From assembly GCA_019918135.1 (NCBI GenBank), contig WBZZ01003735.1, forward strand, positions 1 to 64,000: a stretch of 64,000 bases of DNA, given 5' to 3'. Below are positions 17,634-28,413 of the stretch, in pieces. The translations under genes were made by a program, and so were the position numbers. The first letter of the stretch is position 1, and each line of letters begins with the position of its first letter. The stretch is from Paulinella micropora. Its lineage: Eukaryota; Cercozoa; Imbricatea; Euglyphida; Paulinellidae. Below the pieces are notes generated by a model that worked only from the letters and a program-made list of their open reading frames with translations, searched no databases and had not been told where the DNA came from.

Positions 17634-19567
17634 ATGGCACAGTCTGCACAAACGGTGCTGCCTTGTGCAGACAGCACCCGCTTGATTAGGGGGTTTCTTG
17701 GGTTCGAAGAAAACACTGTTCTCAGAGGCGTCGGTCGTCGTACCTGGCTCGGGGAATACCTCCAACCAGTGGTTGGCGGGGGGCCAATGAGCTTCTGGCG
17801 CGCATTTGCGCGGCTAAGGTACGCGCCGCGGAAGAAGAGCGTGAGGTGAAGGAGGGAGAGCCCCCAGCTCGCGCCGCGGAAGAAGAAGAGCAAGAGCTGG
17901 AGGAGATTGCAAGAGCCGTGCGACAAGAAAGCAAGGACGCTGTGACTAACATCGTGTTTACAGACTTGTGGCGCCCAGGGCCGAACTTCGACGGTTTGAC
18001 CCGTGAAATGTACTGGGAGTCTTTGCAGAAGGCGGTCGAGCTCATCCGAGGCCGCGAGGACGGGGAACTGGAAAGGCTTGTTTTGTCGGTAGGCTCAGCG
18101 CGGGTTACTGCCGGCTCAGCGATGCTGACCGAGGAAAGTTTCCCTTTTGAGGCCAGGTCCAATCTGTCCATAAGGCATCTGTGTCTGCACAACCTAACAA
18201 TGTCGTTCGATCGGGATTATGGCCCTTTTACGCTACAGCGTGCGTGCAGGGTGAGGCACCTTCGCTTGCTGCGGACCAGACTCCGGGGGACTTCTGCGGT
18301 GTGTGTGTATGGCTGCCGCCAGCTCAAGACGTTTGTTTTCACCCTGAGGCAGAGCGCGCCCGGCGGGTACCTAAATCTGAGGCTCGAGGATTGCAAGAGG
18401 CTGCAGCGTGTGGAGGTATCCACGCCGCCCCCACGGGACGGCGTGGACAACACGAGCATGTGGCTGGAGGTGAACGGCTCGGGCTCCGCGAGGAGGAAGT
18501 TGCATGTTGCTGTGGGGGGAGGAGGCAAGGCGTATGTTTATGTGCACGAGTGCGGCGCAAAAGAACTTTGCATCGAGCCTTGCATCAGGCAAGAGGTGCC
18601 CTTGAGCGACCTTGTTCTAAGTGTTGAGGGGGGTGGCGTGGAGGAAACGCGACTGAATCTCGGCCCGCAACAGATGGGGGATGTTTCGGTAACCTTTGAA
18701 CAGTTGGAAAAGCTTAAACGCGTAGCACTGACGAACTCCTCCTCCTCAGGCCTTGCTCTGAAGGGTCTGTACAAGGTAAAATTCTGCAAGTGTACGCAGC
18801 TCGAAGATATCGAGTTGCCAACCGAGCTACAATCCAGAGGACTGTTTATGCAAGCCCAGGGTCTGGAAAGTCTCCGCTCGCTCTTGCTGCCCGCTGGCTG
18901 CCAGATAAAGGGCTGCTACACAGTCGATGTTAGCAATTGTTCACAGCTGGCACGAATAAGCCTGGGCAAACTCAGTCTCTCCGCGATTCTTCGGTCGTGG
19001 TATCTCGATCCAGGGGAACAAATACATGCTCTCAACAGTGTGAGCATCAGTGTCGCTAGCTGTGCCCAACTCGTGCGAATAGGCTGCTGCTGGCCACAGG
19101 GGCCAGACGACGACGACAAGGACTCTGCAGCAGCAGCCCTGCACAGGCCGCCACAGACTGGCCCGCGTGGAGAGTTGCCGGGTCTCAAGCTGAAAATCAA
19201 GAGTTGCCCCAAACTCAGAGAAGTCCGCTTGAAAGATCTTTTTCCCATTAGCGAATACTGTATGTGGCCGGCGCCGCTAAAAGAAATAACCATAGACATA
19301 TCTTCTTGCCCGTTGCTAGAGAACATCCAACTGCCCGACAATCTGGTTGCAAACAAAGCAACTCTGCGCTTCAGATCCTTGCCGGCTTGTAAACGGCTAA
19401 GGATGCCCGACGGTTGGAAAATCAAGAAAAGGACGAGAATAACTCTTGGTGCAATCCGCCGGGAGTGCATTGAGTTGGGGCAGAACTCTGACTATGCGCG
19501 TCTGACCTTTAGCGACCGAGGTGATACAGAAGAAGGAGAGGAACAGGAAGAGGAAGAAGAAGAATAA
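17634..19567 (+). CDS. F-box/LRR-like protein 2 (one putative intron)
   Basis: The long frame (to TAA 19565-19567) lacks an ATG before residue ~50; the nearest upstream ATG (17634, ACGATGG) is in another frame. Removing 17702-17769 joins them and leaves exactly 622 codons. The product has an acidic helical N-terminal part, then irregular repeats rich in Leu, Cys and Asn (LRLEDCKRLQRVEV, CKCTQLEDIELP, SNCSQLARISL, SSCPLLENIQLP), a pattern of LRRs with the CxxL spacing, and a Glu-rich C-terminus. SIRHLCLHNL (near 18170) is shared word for word with the paralogue at 56842-58751. An incomplete duplicate of the 3' third lies at 33180-33791. Likely a substrate adaptor; role inferred. Confidence 0.6.
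17702..17769 (+). other. Putative spliceosomal intron, 68 bases
   Basis: GTTCGA ... CCTCCAACCAG; length 2 modulo 3. Alternative starts (17718, 17730) with 3' site 17791 also restore the frame, so the exact limits are uncertain. Confidence 0.4.
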
Positions 19568-19760
19568 AACATTTTATTAAAAAGCAGCCATAAAACAAAC
19601 TAGAATCCTGCCACCGTATATTTCCAGCGGAAAAAGGGGCTCGCTTTTGCGGGAAATTTTGCTAAAATTTTTTGCAAATCTAAATTTTTTAGCAAAGCTA
19701 AATTTTAGCTAAAATCTAGAATCCCGCCACCTTATATTCCCGGTAAAAACGACACCAGCG
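19567..19760. repeat. AATAAA 3' end followed by a duplicated junction element
   Basis: TAAAACATTTTATTAAAAAG is the 3' end of LRR protein 2. Two related copies of a short element (TAGAATCCYGCCACCKTATAT) follow at about 19599 and 19715, separated by AT-rich inverted stretches (TAAATTTTTTAGC, GCTAAATTTTAGC). The same block is found at 33818-33980 and 37028-37065, and a diverged one near 30070. Confidence 0.75.
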
Positions 19761-19804
19761 CCCCCTTGGCCGCAAAACCATGCATCTTTTGCTCGCCCGC
19801 AGTT

Positions 19805-19828
19805 AGAGAGAGAGAGAGAGAGAGAGAG
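19805..19828. repeat. (GA)n microsatellite
   Basis: About 12 GA units just beyond the stop codon side of the MYND gene. A longer (CT)n tract precedes the primase start at 21521-21555. Confidence 0.9.
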
Positions 19829-19830
19829 CA

Positions 19831-21176
19831 TCAAGCAGGGCTCGCAGCAGCCAGACGTCGTCGTCGGGCTGCTGCAGAGTGCTGCCCCAACGGCGCGGGC
19901 GCGCCACGGCTTGCGGCTAGAAGGCGACACTCGTGCTTGTGAATCGACCAATCGCTTCGCTGGTGCTCAACCCCACAATAGACCTTCACGAGGCAACGCG
20001 CGCATTTTTGCCCCACGCCAGCACACCCTTCCACAGCACACACTGCAAGGCACGCTTCGCTCTCCAGCCCTTGGGCCTGCATGCGGTACTCCCCGCAGCA
20101 GCAGTGGCCGCTCGCCCCTTGCTGCAGCTGCACGCTGCAGCAACCACTGTCTGAGTCCCAGCGGCTCTGCGTACCCCCCGCGGGGGTGTCAGGGGGAGGA
20201 GGCATAAACTGCGTCGTTTGCGTAAACAGCACCGCGTCGTCGCCTGCGGCGTTCACGTCCCCCGCGCTCGGGTATGGTTTCTGGACCCCGAGCAAAATTA
20301 CGACCGCACTCTCGGGTTCGTAGCGACGCACGCTTTGCAAAACTCGTCGGTACTCCATCAGTTTCAGTTTCGCCTCGTCTAGAAATACCAGCTCCGCGGG
20401 GTCTGCCGGGCATGTCGACACTGGGCCCACCCCGCGGAGCGCACACCGCCGCTGCACGAACCACGCGCCGCGCACCCCCTTTGTCAACCAAGCCCGACGG
20501 GACTCATGGAAAAGAAACGCCAGCAGCGAAACGTGCCCTAAAAAGTGCCGGGCCCAGCAGCACAGCTGCCGACGAGCAAGGGGTGCCCAATTAGCTTCGT
20601 CGCGCCGCCCGCCCTTCTTGCCCTCCTTGCCCGCCCCCGCAACCGCAGACGCAGGGGGGCGCGCGCTTCCCCGCCTCCGCAACCCGCGCAACCCGGCGCC
20701 GTCACGACGGCGCCCACGTCAGGCTCCACCAGCGTGAAGCTGCACGCTCCCGCCTCGGACTCGCTCTGCTTGCGCTCTGCTTGCACCTGCCCTGCACACG
20801 CCAACGCTTGCTGGATGGGGGACACACGCCCTAATTTATCTGACGCCATCAGCACAAGGCAAAACAGCCCCTTCCCCGGATCCAACTCCGTAGCCAAATG
20901 CAGTGCTTCGTCACCTTCGCCATCGAGGCACGCCTTGGCCAGCCCCGCTACCTCCATAAACAGCACCGGCTGCCGCTCACCTCTCCGATGTGGCTGTACA
21001 TTGCGCATCCACACCCACGCCCCGCGCTCGCGCGACTGTTGCCAGCGCCGGCAAGACTCACGGGCCAGCGCGTCCATAAAGTCCGGGTGCGATTGCACGT
21101 ACTCTGTCATAAAATCAAACAATTTATCTTGTTGCCGCCTCAAGCCCGCCTTGGACAATGCCTTGCTCTTGCTCAT
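19831..21176 (-). CDS. MYND-type zinc-finger protein (one putative intron)
   Basis: Minus-strand ATG at 21176. The frame from 21176 ends at 20538, while a second frame runs from before 20691 to 19831; the two are joined by removing a GT...AG segment of about 140 bases (20566-20705). The C-terminal region has CAVEGC, KCARC, VYCGVEHQ and W..HK.HEC, the order of Cys/His ligands in MYND fingers, which bind Pro-rich peptides and occur in chromatin regulators. The N-terminal ~210 residues contain a helical segment (QQDKLFDFMTEYV) and an Arg-rich stretch that may in fact be intron. Divergently arranged with the primase-helicase across a 384-base spacer, so shared regulation is possible. Confidence 0.6.
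20566..20705 (-). other. Putative intron of the MYND gene, about 140 bases
   Basis: On the minus strand GTGACG ... CGTCGGCAG. Starts at 20708 or 20714 would restore the frame too. The segment is GC-rich and itself open in one frame, so an unspliced alternative product ending at 20538 is possible. Confidence 0.4.
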
Positions 21177-21513
21177 TTGCTGTCTCTTCTCCTTTTTGCC
21201 CCCCTGCTGGCTGCGCCGAAAAAATAATAATAAAAACAGTACAAAAATTGCACGGCGTCCCGCCCAAAGGCTGCCAAATGGGGGGGGGGGGGTGCCTCCT
21301 CCGGGGAGAGAGGGGGGGGCGCCCCCCCCATCCTCGTCTTCTCCCCTTCCCCCCCCCTTTCTCTTCCCTCCCCCCCCGCTGTCCCTTCTCTCTCTCCCTC
21401 CCCCCCCGCCCCCCCCCCCGCCTCACTGGGGACTAGCCCCGCTTGATATTATCTCTAATACTATAAGTCCACAGCAGGAGAGGTTTTCGGCGCGCTTGCT
21501 TAGGGCTGCGCCC

Positions 21514-21557
<44 letters not shown>

Positions 21558-21560
21558 TTG
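21177..21560. other. Divergent promoter region with C/G tracts and (CT)n
   Basis: From the MYND start: an AT block (AAAAAATAATAATAAAAAC, 21218-21238), a G10/C8 pair at 21279-21328, several poly-C tracts, and a (CT)n tract of about 35 bases ending 5 bases before the primase ATG. GATATTATCTCTAATACTATAAG (21446-21468) is the AT-rich block most likely to act as the primase promoter. No gene seen. Confidence 0.55.
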
Positions 21561-24500
21561 ATGCTCCCCGCACCCAAACGCGCTTGTCTGAACAACAGAC
21601 AGGCGCTGGCGCGCCGACCGGCAGGGATGGGGCTGCGGGAGACACAGGGGCTGCAGCTCCGGGCTGGGCCCCAGCCCAAAAAAGTAAAGTTGGACTTAGC
21701 AGACCGTCGGCGCATTCTGTTTGAGTCCGGCGGCGAAGGCAGCGCGCCACAGGAGGCCAGCATTGCAGCGGGAGAGCAGCAAGGTCACACATTCTTCTAC
21801 AAGTTTCTGCAGAAGGGCAACGTGGAGCGCCATTTGTTCGGCTCCGATGCTTCGGCCCAAGATTTCTACCACCATGTCTACACCCAGCTGTTCCCCGAGG
21901 AACGAACAGTCTTTGTCTTACTTCGCGGACCTTTGTGTTTTTTTGCTGACATTGAATGGTACTCCCAGTCCGGCCCCGACCCAGACGCCCATGCCAGACT
22001 CGAGGCCTTGCGTCAGGCAGTGCTGCTAGCCCTGCCACAGCCTCAGAGCGGGGCCCAGCCCGACTGGCCTCTGTGCATCCACGACTTTAGTCGAGGGGTC
22101 GAGGGGGGCTGGTTTAAAAACTCGTTCCATGTTTCCATGCCTCAACTCTGGTTTGGAAACATTCAAGACGCCGGCACGTTCGTCCTGAAAATTTTGCTTC
22201 CTGGCTGTCCCACTCCTCACTACTTTTCTATGACAACAAGGACGCACGCTTTGACCACCCCAAGACCATCAGTTGCTGCATCCTCGACAGGAGCGTCTAC
22301 ACCAAAAACAGAGCTTGGCGCGTGCCAGGCTCACAGAAACTCACCGACGTTGAACAGGGGCGGCGCCTTGCCCTCCCCAGCTACAATACCTTCATTGAAA
22401 ACTGCCCAAGCCACGCCCCACAACCCGAGGGCTGGCTGCTTTGGTCCCCCACCCCGCTGCCGCGGGCTGGAAGGCAGGGGGGCACGGGGGGCAGCATGCC
22501 CTCCAGCCCGCTGCCGCGAGATGGAGGGCAGGGGGGCACGGGGGGCAGCATGCCCCCCGGACAGAGCCAGCAGGAAAAACCCAGTACCTGCCCGCACGCA
22601 GGCTGTAGCTGCGGGGGACTGGCCGCCAACTGGGTCGACCCGCCACCCGCGCTCGTCCGTAGCCTAGCTGCCATCATAATCCCCAAAATTACTCTGCTAC
22701 TCCGTGTACACGGGGACCTCTCCAGCAAGGTCACCTTCCACCACTCCACGGACAGCACAGGCCAAACTCGCTGCTCGTTCCTGGCCACGCCAACGCGTGG
22801 CAAGCGCAGGCTCTGTCTCGCGCAAGAGGCCCGTAGAAGGACCAGCAATCAGCACCAGCAACACGGAGAGCTTGCTGTAGGCCCTGCCGCCACCTCGGCG
22901 GCAGCGAGTAGGACCGGAAATAGTGAGCCAATTTTTCACGATCACAACCGCTGCCAAATCTTTGTCGGCGCCCGCGGCGCCCTTTACTACAACTGCCTCG
23001 CGGGTTCCTGTCAGACAGACCAGCAGCGGAAAACGGTGTACCTTGGCAACCTGCTGACCTCTGCCCAGCCCGAAGCCGAGGGCGAAGCCCACTTCGACGG
23101 GGCTCCCGAAGACGACAACGCCAGAGAACTCACAGGGGAGGAGCTAGAGGAGATAGAAAGCAAACTCCTGCCGCACTTGCGATCGCGCCTGTACACGCGT
23201 ATTCAACAACATCTGCGCGCGCAACGCTGGCCCGCCAAGTGCTGGCAAGCGCTGGAACACACACAAATTTCAAACACAAGAACAGCGCGCGGAAGAGGAG
23301 AAGACGGCCCACCCGGCTCTGGATCTGAATCCGCCAGCACAGAAGAAGAAGAAGAGGAAGATGCGGAAGAAGCTTCGGGGGCAGAATCCGGGGGACCTGC
23401 TGCACTCGAGGCCCGCTGCGAAACCTCTGCCGCCAGACCGCAACAACACCTGCACCGCCAGGATGAATTTACCGTGCCTTGCGCGACCTGCCGTAAGCGC
23501 ACTTTGCGCATTGTGGTCGACCAAGCATCCCGTGCGTGGATCGATGCGTGCCCCAGATGTAACAAAGCGACGGCACGCAGCCGCCGCGTCACAGGGGAGC
23601 GCAAAACCAAGCGCCCTAGCAGAGCAACCAGGCGCAGACGTCTGGTACTAAGCTCGAGCACAGACTCGGACGAGGACTCAGAGTCCGAGTCTTCGGACTC
23701 TAACTCGGACTCGGGGGCGCAGCCTGCTGCTGCCTCTCCCTCCGGCCCGCAGCAGCGGGCCGAGACCTCATCCGCCCAGGCGCAGTGCGCCAAGCTCTGC
23801 GCACAAACCCAGACACCTCGTTTTTTACTGCTGCTTGACGTTCACAACGGTCGTCCGCCCGGAGCCGACTTCCAGCTCGACGACCCCAGCAGACCGGGGG
23901 GGAGTCTTCAAATACAAAAGTACAACAAACGCTACTGTGCGCACCCCGAAATCGGTGAACACGCGCGCGCAGTCAGCATCGCTAGCGGGATGGGGACGGG
24001 TAAGACTCAGATGTTCACCGACATCTCACGAGTTGCCGCAGGCCATTCTGCGTGTGACATGAAACCGGCGCTGCAGCAAGCTCTCCGCACACTGATCGCA
24101 AAGCGCAGGCAGGACAGAGGGGCGGCTGTCGACGGTCCCATTCGCATTGCTGTGATTGGACCGCGTAGGACCTTTGACCATCAAGTTTACCGACGCCTGC
24201 GAACCGAGCTGGCTACCTGCGGTATTACTTTTGAAATCTACACAGACGATGAAGCAAAAAAGCGCAAGCTCGCCACGCGAGCTGGCGAGTCAGCTATAGA
24301 TCCCGACTGCGTGGTCTACCAGTACGAGTCGATCCACAAGCTGGCCAACGCCCAGCCATTTGACCTCGTGATCCTAGACGAGGTTGAGAGCACGCTGAGC
24401 TGCGTGACCTCGGGGTTAATGGATTCGGCGACAGCACAGATGAACATCATTGTCTTCCAGCGCTTGATTAAGGAAGCGGGACTTGTGCTAGCTCTGGACG

Positions 24501-26449
24501 CGTTCCTGACCGCAAGGACGCGCGAAGTTCTTGGGGCCATTCTGCGGTCGCCGCTCACGCAAGCAGAGGCCCTACGGGGGGCCTGCCAAGACATGTCAGC
24601 TGCATCTGAAGAGGAGATAGCGGCTGCCTTACCTGTGTGCGTGAACGAACACTCCGAGCACAGTCTGTACAAGGCGTTCATTCATCGCAACGCCCAAAGC
24701 ATCAACCGCGCACTCGACCTCATCCTACGGGAAAGGGAGCAAGGTCAGGCCGACGAACACCGCCCTGGATCAAACTACCGTCGTAGACGCGTCCTCATTG
24801 CGGTGGGTACACAAAGACGGCCTCTTGCTCAAACAAGAGCTGGAGCAGAAATTTCCCAACATTCGCGTCCTTTTGTACCACCGCGGCTCCGAACGTGCGG
24901 ATGACTTCTTGTGCAGCCCAGAGCAACTCTCTTCCGAGTGGGGGAAGATTGACGTGTTAATCTTTACCTCTATTCTAACCGTAGGCCTAGACTTTGCCCG
25001 CGAATACTTTGACGCTGCATTTTGTTACTTGGATAACCAGAACATATGCGTGAGGGAATATATGCAGATGCTTGGACGAACGAGGTTTCTGCGCAAGAGA
25101 GAATGGCACCTCTGGGTCGCTCGGCCGGTCAAGCTCGGCGTAAAGCGCTACGCGCCTCTCTCACTGCAGTCCATCCAGGATTTTCAAAACACTTCACAGG
25201 AATGGACACTCGCTTGCCAACGAGCGCATCAAGTCGACGTGGGGTGCGCAGGGGTGCAACTCGGCCCTCCCGGCCCAGACGGAATCTCGCGTTGGCAGCC
25301 GGCCTACCCTTGGGTAGCTTTTCTTGCTGCTTACAACACGCTTGAGAAAAGCCTATCCAAGCACAGCGCTCTGTCTGAGCTGCGCCGTTTTCTGACGTGC
25401 TTAAAAACAGACAGTCTGGATGTAGACTGGTCTAAGGTCCCCCTACCAAGACGCAAGCCAGACTTCAGCCGCCCGGGTGACCCCCCCGTCCCCGACCAAC
25501 AAGAACACCTAAAGTTGGAACGTCTGGCGCTGCGCACCGAGCGCAAGCTGGTAAAGGAGGCGCGCACGCGCCTTTGCTCCCTCGTCACGGTACAGCGGGA
25601 GGTTCAGCAGCTGCCGCCTCCCCCCTCCTGGAGGCGGAGGAGGAGGCGGCAATCGCCACCTGTGTCGAGGGAGACGACGCTCGCGCGGACGAGATGCAAC
25701 AGGCTGCAGAAAAGAGAGAGCGCGCGCGGCAGGAGGCGGAGAGCTACACGGACTGGCTGCGGGGGCAGTCTCCGAACGTGCAAGCGCGCGCAAGCAAGGA
25801 AGAGGCGCGCGTGAGAGCCCACGCCGCCGCATTCCCCACCTTGCCGTGCGACCCCCAAACCGTTGCACTGGCCTCCTCGGCTGACTTCGAACGCAGAATC
25901 CTCCTGGCGAAGCTTGCGCGCAATTTCACCCACACGCAAGTGGGTGATCTCGAATGCGGGGGGGCAGGCAAGACCTACGTTGCTTTGCTGGATCAGCACA
26001 AGATAAAGCTACCTATGATGCGTGCGACGCATGAGTTGCTGGGAGTGCTGAATTTAAATCTTGCTCTCTCCTCCACGCCCGAGGAAAACGTGCTAGACTC
26101 GCGCACATTGGACCTGCCAGCCATCACGCGCGTGCTGCGAGAACTTGATAACACGGTGGACTGTGTACGCGCACAGTGGCAAATACAGCGGCAGACTGCA
26201 GAAATCATAAAGTGTTCACAGGGGGTGCTAAACACAAAACAGGTCTGGGGGGCTTTGGGCACTGTCATGAACGTCCTTCTCCCTGTCAGACTTATGATCA
26301 CTAAGAACCCGCAGCGCCAAGACGGAAGATTTGCGACCGTTACTGGAGTCTACTATTCTCGTTATGTGCTGCTACCAGAGGAATTTGCAGGACAAAGTGC
26401 CTACAATATAGCAGATAGCTGCACGCTGTTGCCGACGCCTCCTAAGTGA
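21561..26449 (+). CDS. Archaeo-eukaryotic primase fused to UL9-like origin-binding helicase
   Basis: ATG 21561. N-terminal AEP primase: FADIEW (catalytic Asp 130/Glu 132), KNSFHV, then in the second frame SVYTKNR and a Zn-type segment (NRCQ, YNCLAGSC). A zinc ribbon (CATC ... CPRC, 23480-23560) sits within acidic/Ser linkers. A superfamily 2 helicase follows: Walker A GMGTGKT (23988-24008), Walker B VILDEVEST (24368-24395), FTSILTVGLDF (24964-24996) and EYMQMLGRTR (25057-25086), the Herpes_ori_bp/UL9 pattern. Frames break three times; removing 22182-22240, 24744-24786 and 25551-25633 (59, 43, 83 bases) leaves 1,567 residues. The C-terminal 280 residues form a helical domain of unknown role. 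Primase-helicase fusions of this kind start DNA replication in large DNA viruses. Confidence 0.8.
22182..22240 (+). other. Putative intron in the primase domain, 59 bases
   Basis: GTCCTG ... CTCACTACTTTTCTATGACAACAAG; pyrimidine-rich with a CTCAC branch-like site. It restores the frame into SVYTKNR. The start is a weak consensus; a 95-base alternative (22178-22272) also fits. Confidence 0.45.
22451..22559. repeat. 54-bp tandem repeat, two units, in the primase gene
   Basis: Two ~54-base units (GCTGCCGCG ... GGGGGGCAGCATGCC) encode two 18-residue Gly-rich repeats just after the primase core; a multiple of three keeps the frame. Confidence 0.85.
24744..24786 (+). other. Putative intron in the helicase domain, 43 bases
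   Basis: AAG/GTCAGG ... CCGTCGTAG; length 1 modulo 3, as required for the change from frame 2 to frame 3. The join places a typical helicase strand before KQELEQKFP. Confidence 0.55.
25551..25633 (+). other. Putative intron, 83 bases
   Basis: Starts GTAAAG, ends CCCCCCTCCTGGAG; several nearby AGs (25639, 25642, 25645) also keep the frame. Joins TERKL to an acidic helix. Confidence 0.5.
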
Positions 26450-27340
26450 ATGAAAACATGCAAGCGAGCTGGGCAGTTCAGTCTTACTAATTTTGGGGCT
26501 CGGAGCCGTCTCCTAATATAATTAAAAAATAATATGTTGACGTTTTGATTTTAGGGGAAGAGACTCATTATCCTATGTACATGCAAAGTCAGGTGTCACT
26601 TCACACTCATTTCACGGGGGGATGCCAGGATTTGCCACACTAATGCCTTTGTTTGCTAGCACGGGAAATTAAACTGTTTCGTGCGTATCACGTAACTGTC
26701 TGTGGCTTGGCGATCGAAGTGTGAGAGATATTCGTATTCCTTATGTATATACTAGTCGGTTGCCTCTTGATTCGTTTTCACGAGGAATGCCTTCTACCGC
26801 CTTTTGCCCCGCGCCGGACGACCGTGTGCGACTGCCTTTTGCTGGGCGGGCGGCGGTGTGCGACTGCTGTATGTACGTATCACGTAACTGTCTTTGTCTT
26901 GGCGATCGAAGTGTAAGAGATTTTCGTATTCCTTATGTATATACTAGTCAGTTTGCTTTTGATTCGTTTTCACGGAATGCAGATTTGCACACTAATGCTT
27001 TTTTGCTGCACGGAAATTAAACTGTTTCGTGCGTATCACGTAACTGTCTGTGGCTTGGCGATCGAAGTGTGAGAGATATTCGTATTCCTTATGTATATAC
27101 TAGTCGGTTGCCTCTTGATTCGTTTTCACTGGGAGATGCCCTTCTACCGCCCTTTTGCCCCCGCGCCGGACCGACCGTGTGCGACCTGCCCTTTTGCTGG
27201 TCGCGGGCCGGCCGGTGTGCGACTGCCTATATGTACCGTATCAGTGCCTGGGTACTCTTTTTGTAACTTGTACAAAACTAAATACTGTAATCCCTTTTTA
27301 GTAAAAGACTTGCAGACGCCTTCTTAGCGTTTCACCGGAG
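26450..27340. repeat. Non-coding spacer with tandem ~350-bp repeat
   Basis: No credible gene. A block starting with ATCACGTAACTGTCTGTGGC occurs at about 26688 and 27034, with a shorter middle copy at 26878; each is followed by GATCGAAGTG, CCTTATGTATATACTAGTC and GATTCGTTTTCAC. A GC-rich half (CTTCTACCGCC ... GTGTGCGACTGC) follows copies one and three; in the third it carries several single-base expansions of homopolymers. The block contains TATA-like TATGTATATACTAG and could be a promoter array, a non-coding RNA locus or an origin. It lies right after the replication gene. Confidence 0.75.
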
Positions 27341-27350
27341 ATGTCTGTTT

Positions 27351-28413
27351 TTATTGCCTTCTCTTGCCCTTTGCTAGCGAAGCCCGGGCCCCCCGCCAGC
27401 CCCCGCACCAGCGGGCTTTGGTAACACCCAATGTGGACGATCTGGGAGCCCGTTTTGTAATGCCTGGCGTGTACGTTAGAACAGGCATTGCGACAGCCTC
27501 TGCATCGGTGAGCCACGAGGGCAGTTCTCCGTTGAGCAGCGGTTTTTTTACACGCTCTTCCGAGGGGCCGAAACCTAGTTTTCGCTCCATTGCTTCGTAT
27601 GCCAGACCCGAGTCGCGCTTTGCCAAGGCGGCTATGTGCTGTTGCTGGCGCAACAGCAGCCTAGCCTGTAGTGCGGCTTCTCGCGCTTGTTGCTGGACTC
27701 TCGCGGCCTCCTCCGTGGCTTGCCGTTGTTGGGCGCAGGCGGCGCACTCTACTCGTAGACGCCAGCAGCTGACGTCGGGCAGCGCCCGCAGCTGCCCCTT
27801 GGCGTCTTTCCGCGGGGTTTGACTTAAGTCGATCTCTAGACATATCACGTGTGGAAATTTGTAAAAAGACATCCAATGTTCCACCATTTTGCGCGTACCA
27901 AGCGTAACTTCGATGAACGCTACAATTTCGCCACGTTCGTTTAGCACCGTCACGTCGGGCCTCATTTGGGCCTCCAGCAGCTAGCGCACCCAAAGTTTTC
28001 TGCAGCAGAACACTGCATTTTTCGAAGCTACGATGCTGGCTTTGCGCACAGGCCAGCGCACGACGACACGCGGACCACGAGAAAGACAGCTTGGACAGCT
28101 TGGCCTGGATAAAGGCCAAGCAGTATGGGTGTGCAAGCCCCTTCCAGTCATGAGCTTGGGCGTCTTTTTCTAAGTGTGTAAAGAAGCTGGTTCCCATCTG
28201 TCCTTCGGCGGATTGGCTCACTAGAACCTTGCAGGGGCCTTGGCACTGCGGGCATTCAAGTTTGTCGTGCCAAAGCTCTCGTTTTGAAAATGCCTCCTGC
28301 ACCGTCACTAGCCTGTCGGCTTCTCCTTTATCGCAAATAAGACGCGCGAGCGTGTCACGCTCCGTGCGTAAACAGCTCGGAGCTTCGAGAGTTAGAAAAC
28401 GGCGCAGATCCAT
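27351..28413 (-). CDS. CoiA-like nuclease, frame broken near 27965
   Basis: Minus-strand ATG 28413. The N-terminal part has a zinc-like pair (LECPQCQGPCK), then FFTHLEKDAQAHDWKG, the CP.C ... F.H ... H order of CoiA-like proteins. The second part, in another frame from 27965 (itself an ATG), begins RPDVTVLN and AFIEVTLG, matching the Asp and Glu-x-Val of a PD-(D/E)XK nuclease active site, then a Gln/Ala-rich coiled coil. The shift is +1 and no good GT...AG pair explains it, so it may be a single-base error, a decayed gene, or two overlapping genes. CoiA-like proteins process DNA in competence; homologues in large viruses are of unknown role. Confidence 0.55.

Noticed and set aside
21433-22038. 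Minus-strand frame over the primase start
   Set aside because: It reads the (CT)n tract as Arg-Glu repeats and lies antisense to the AEP catalytic motif.
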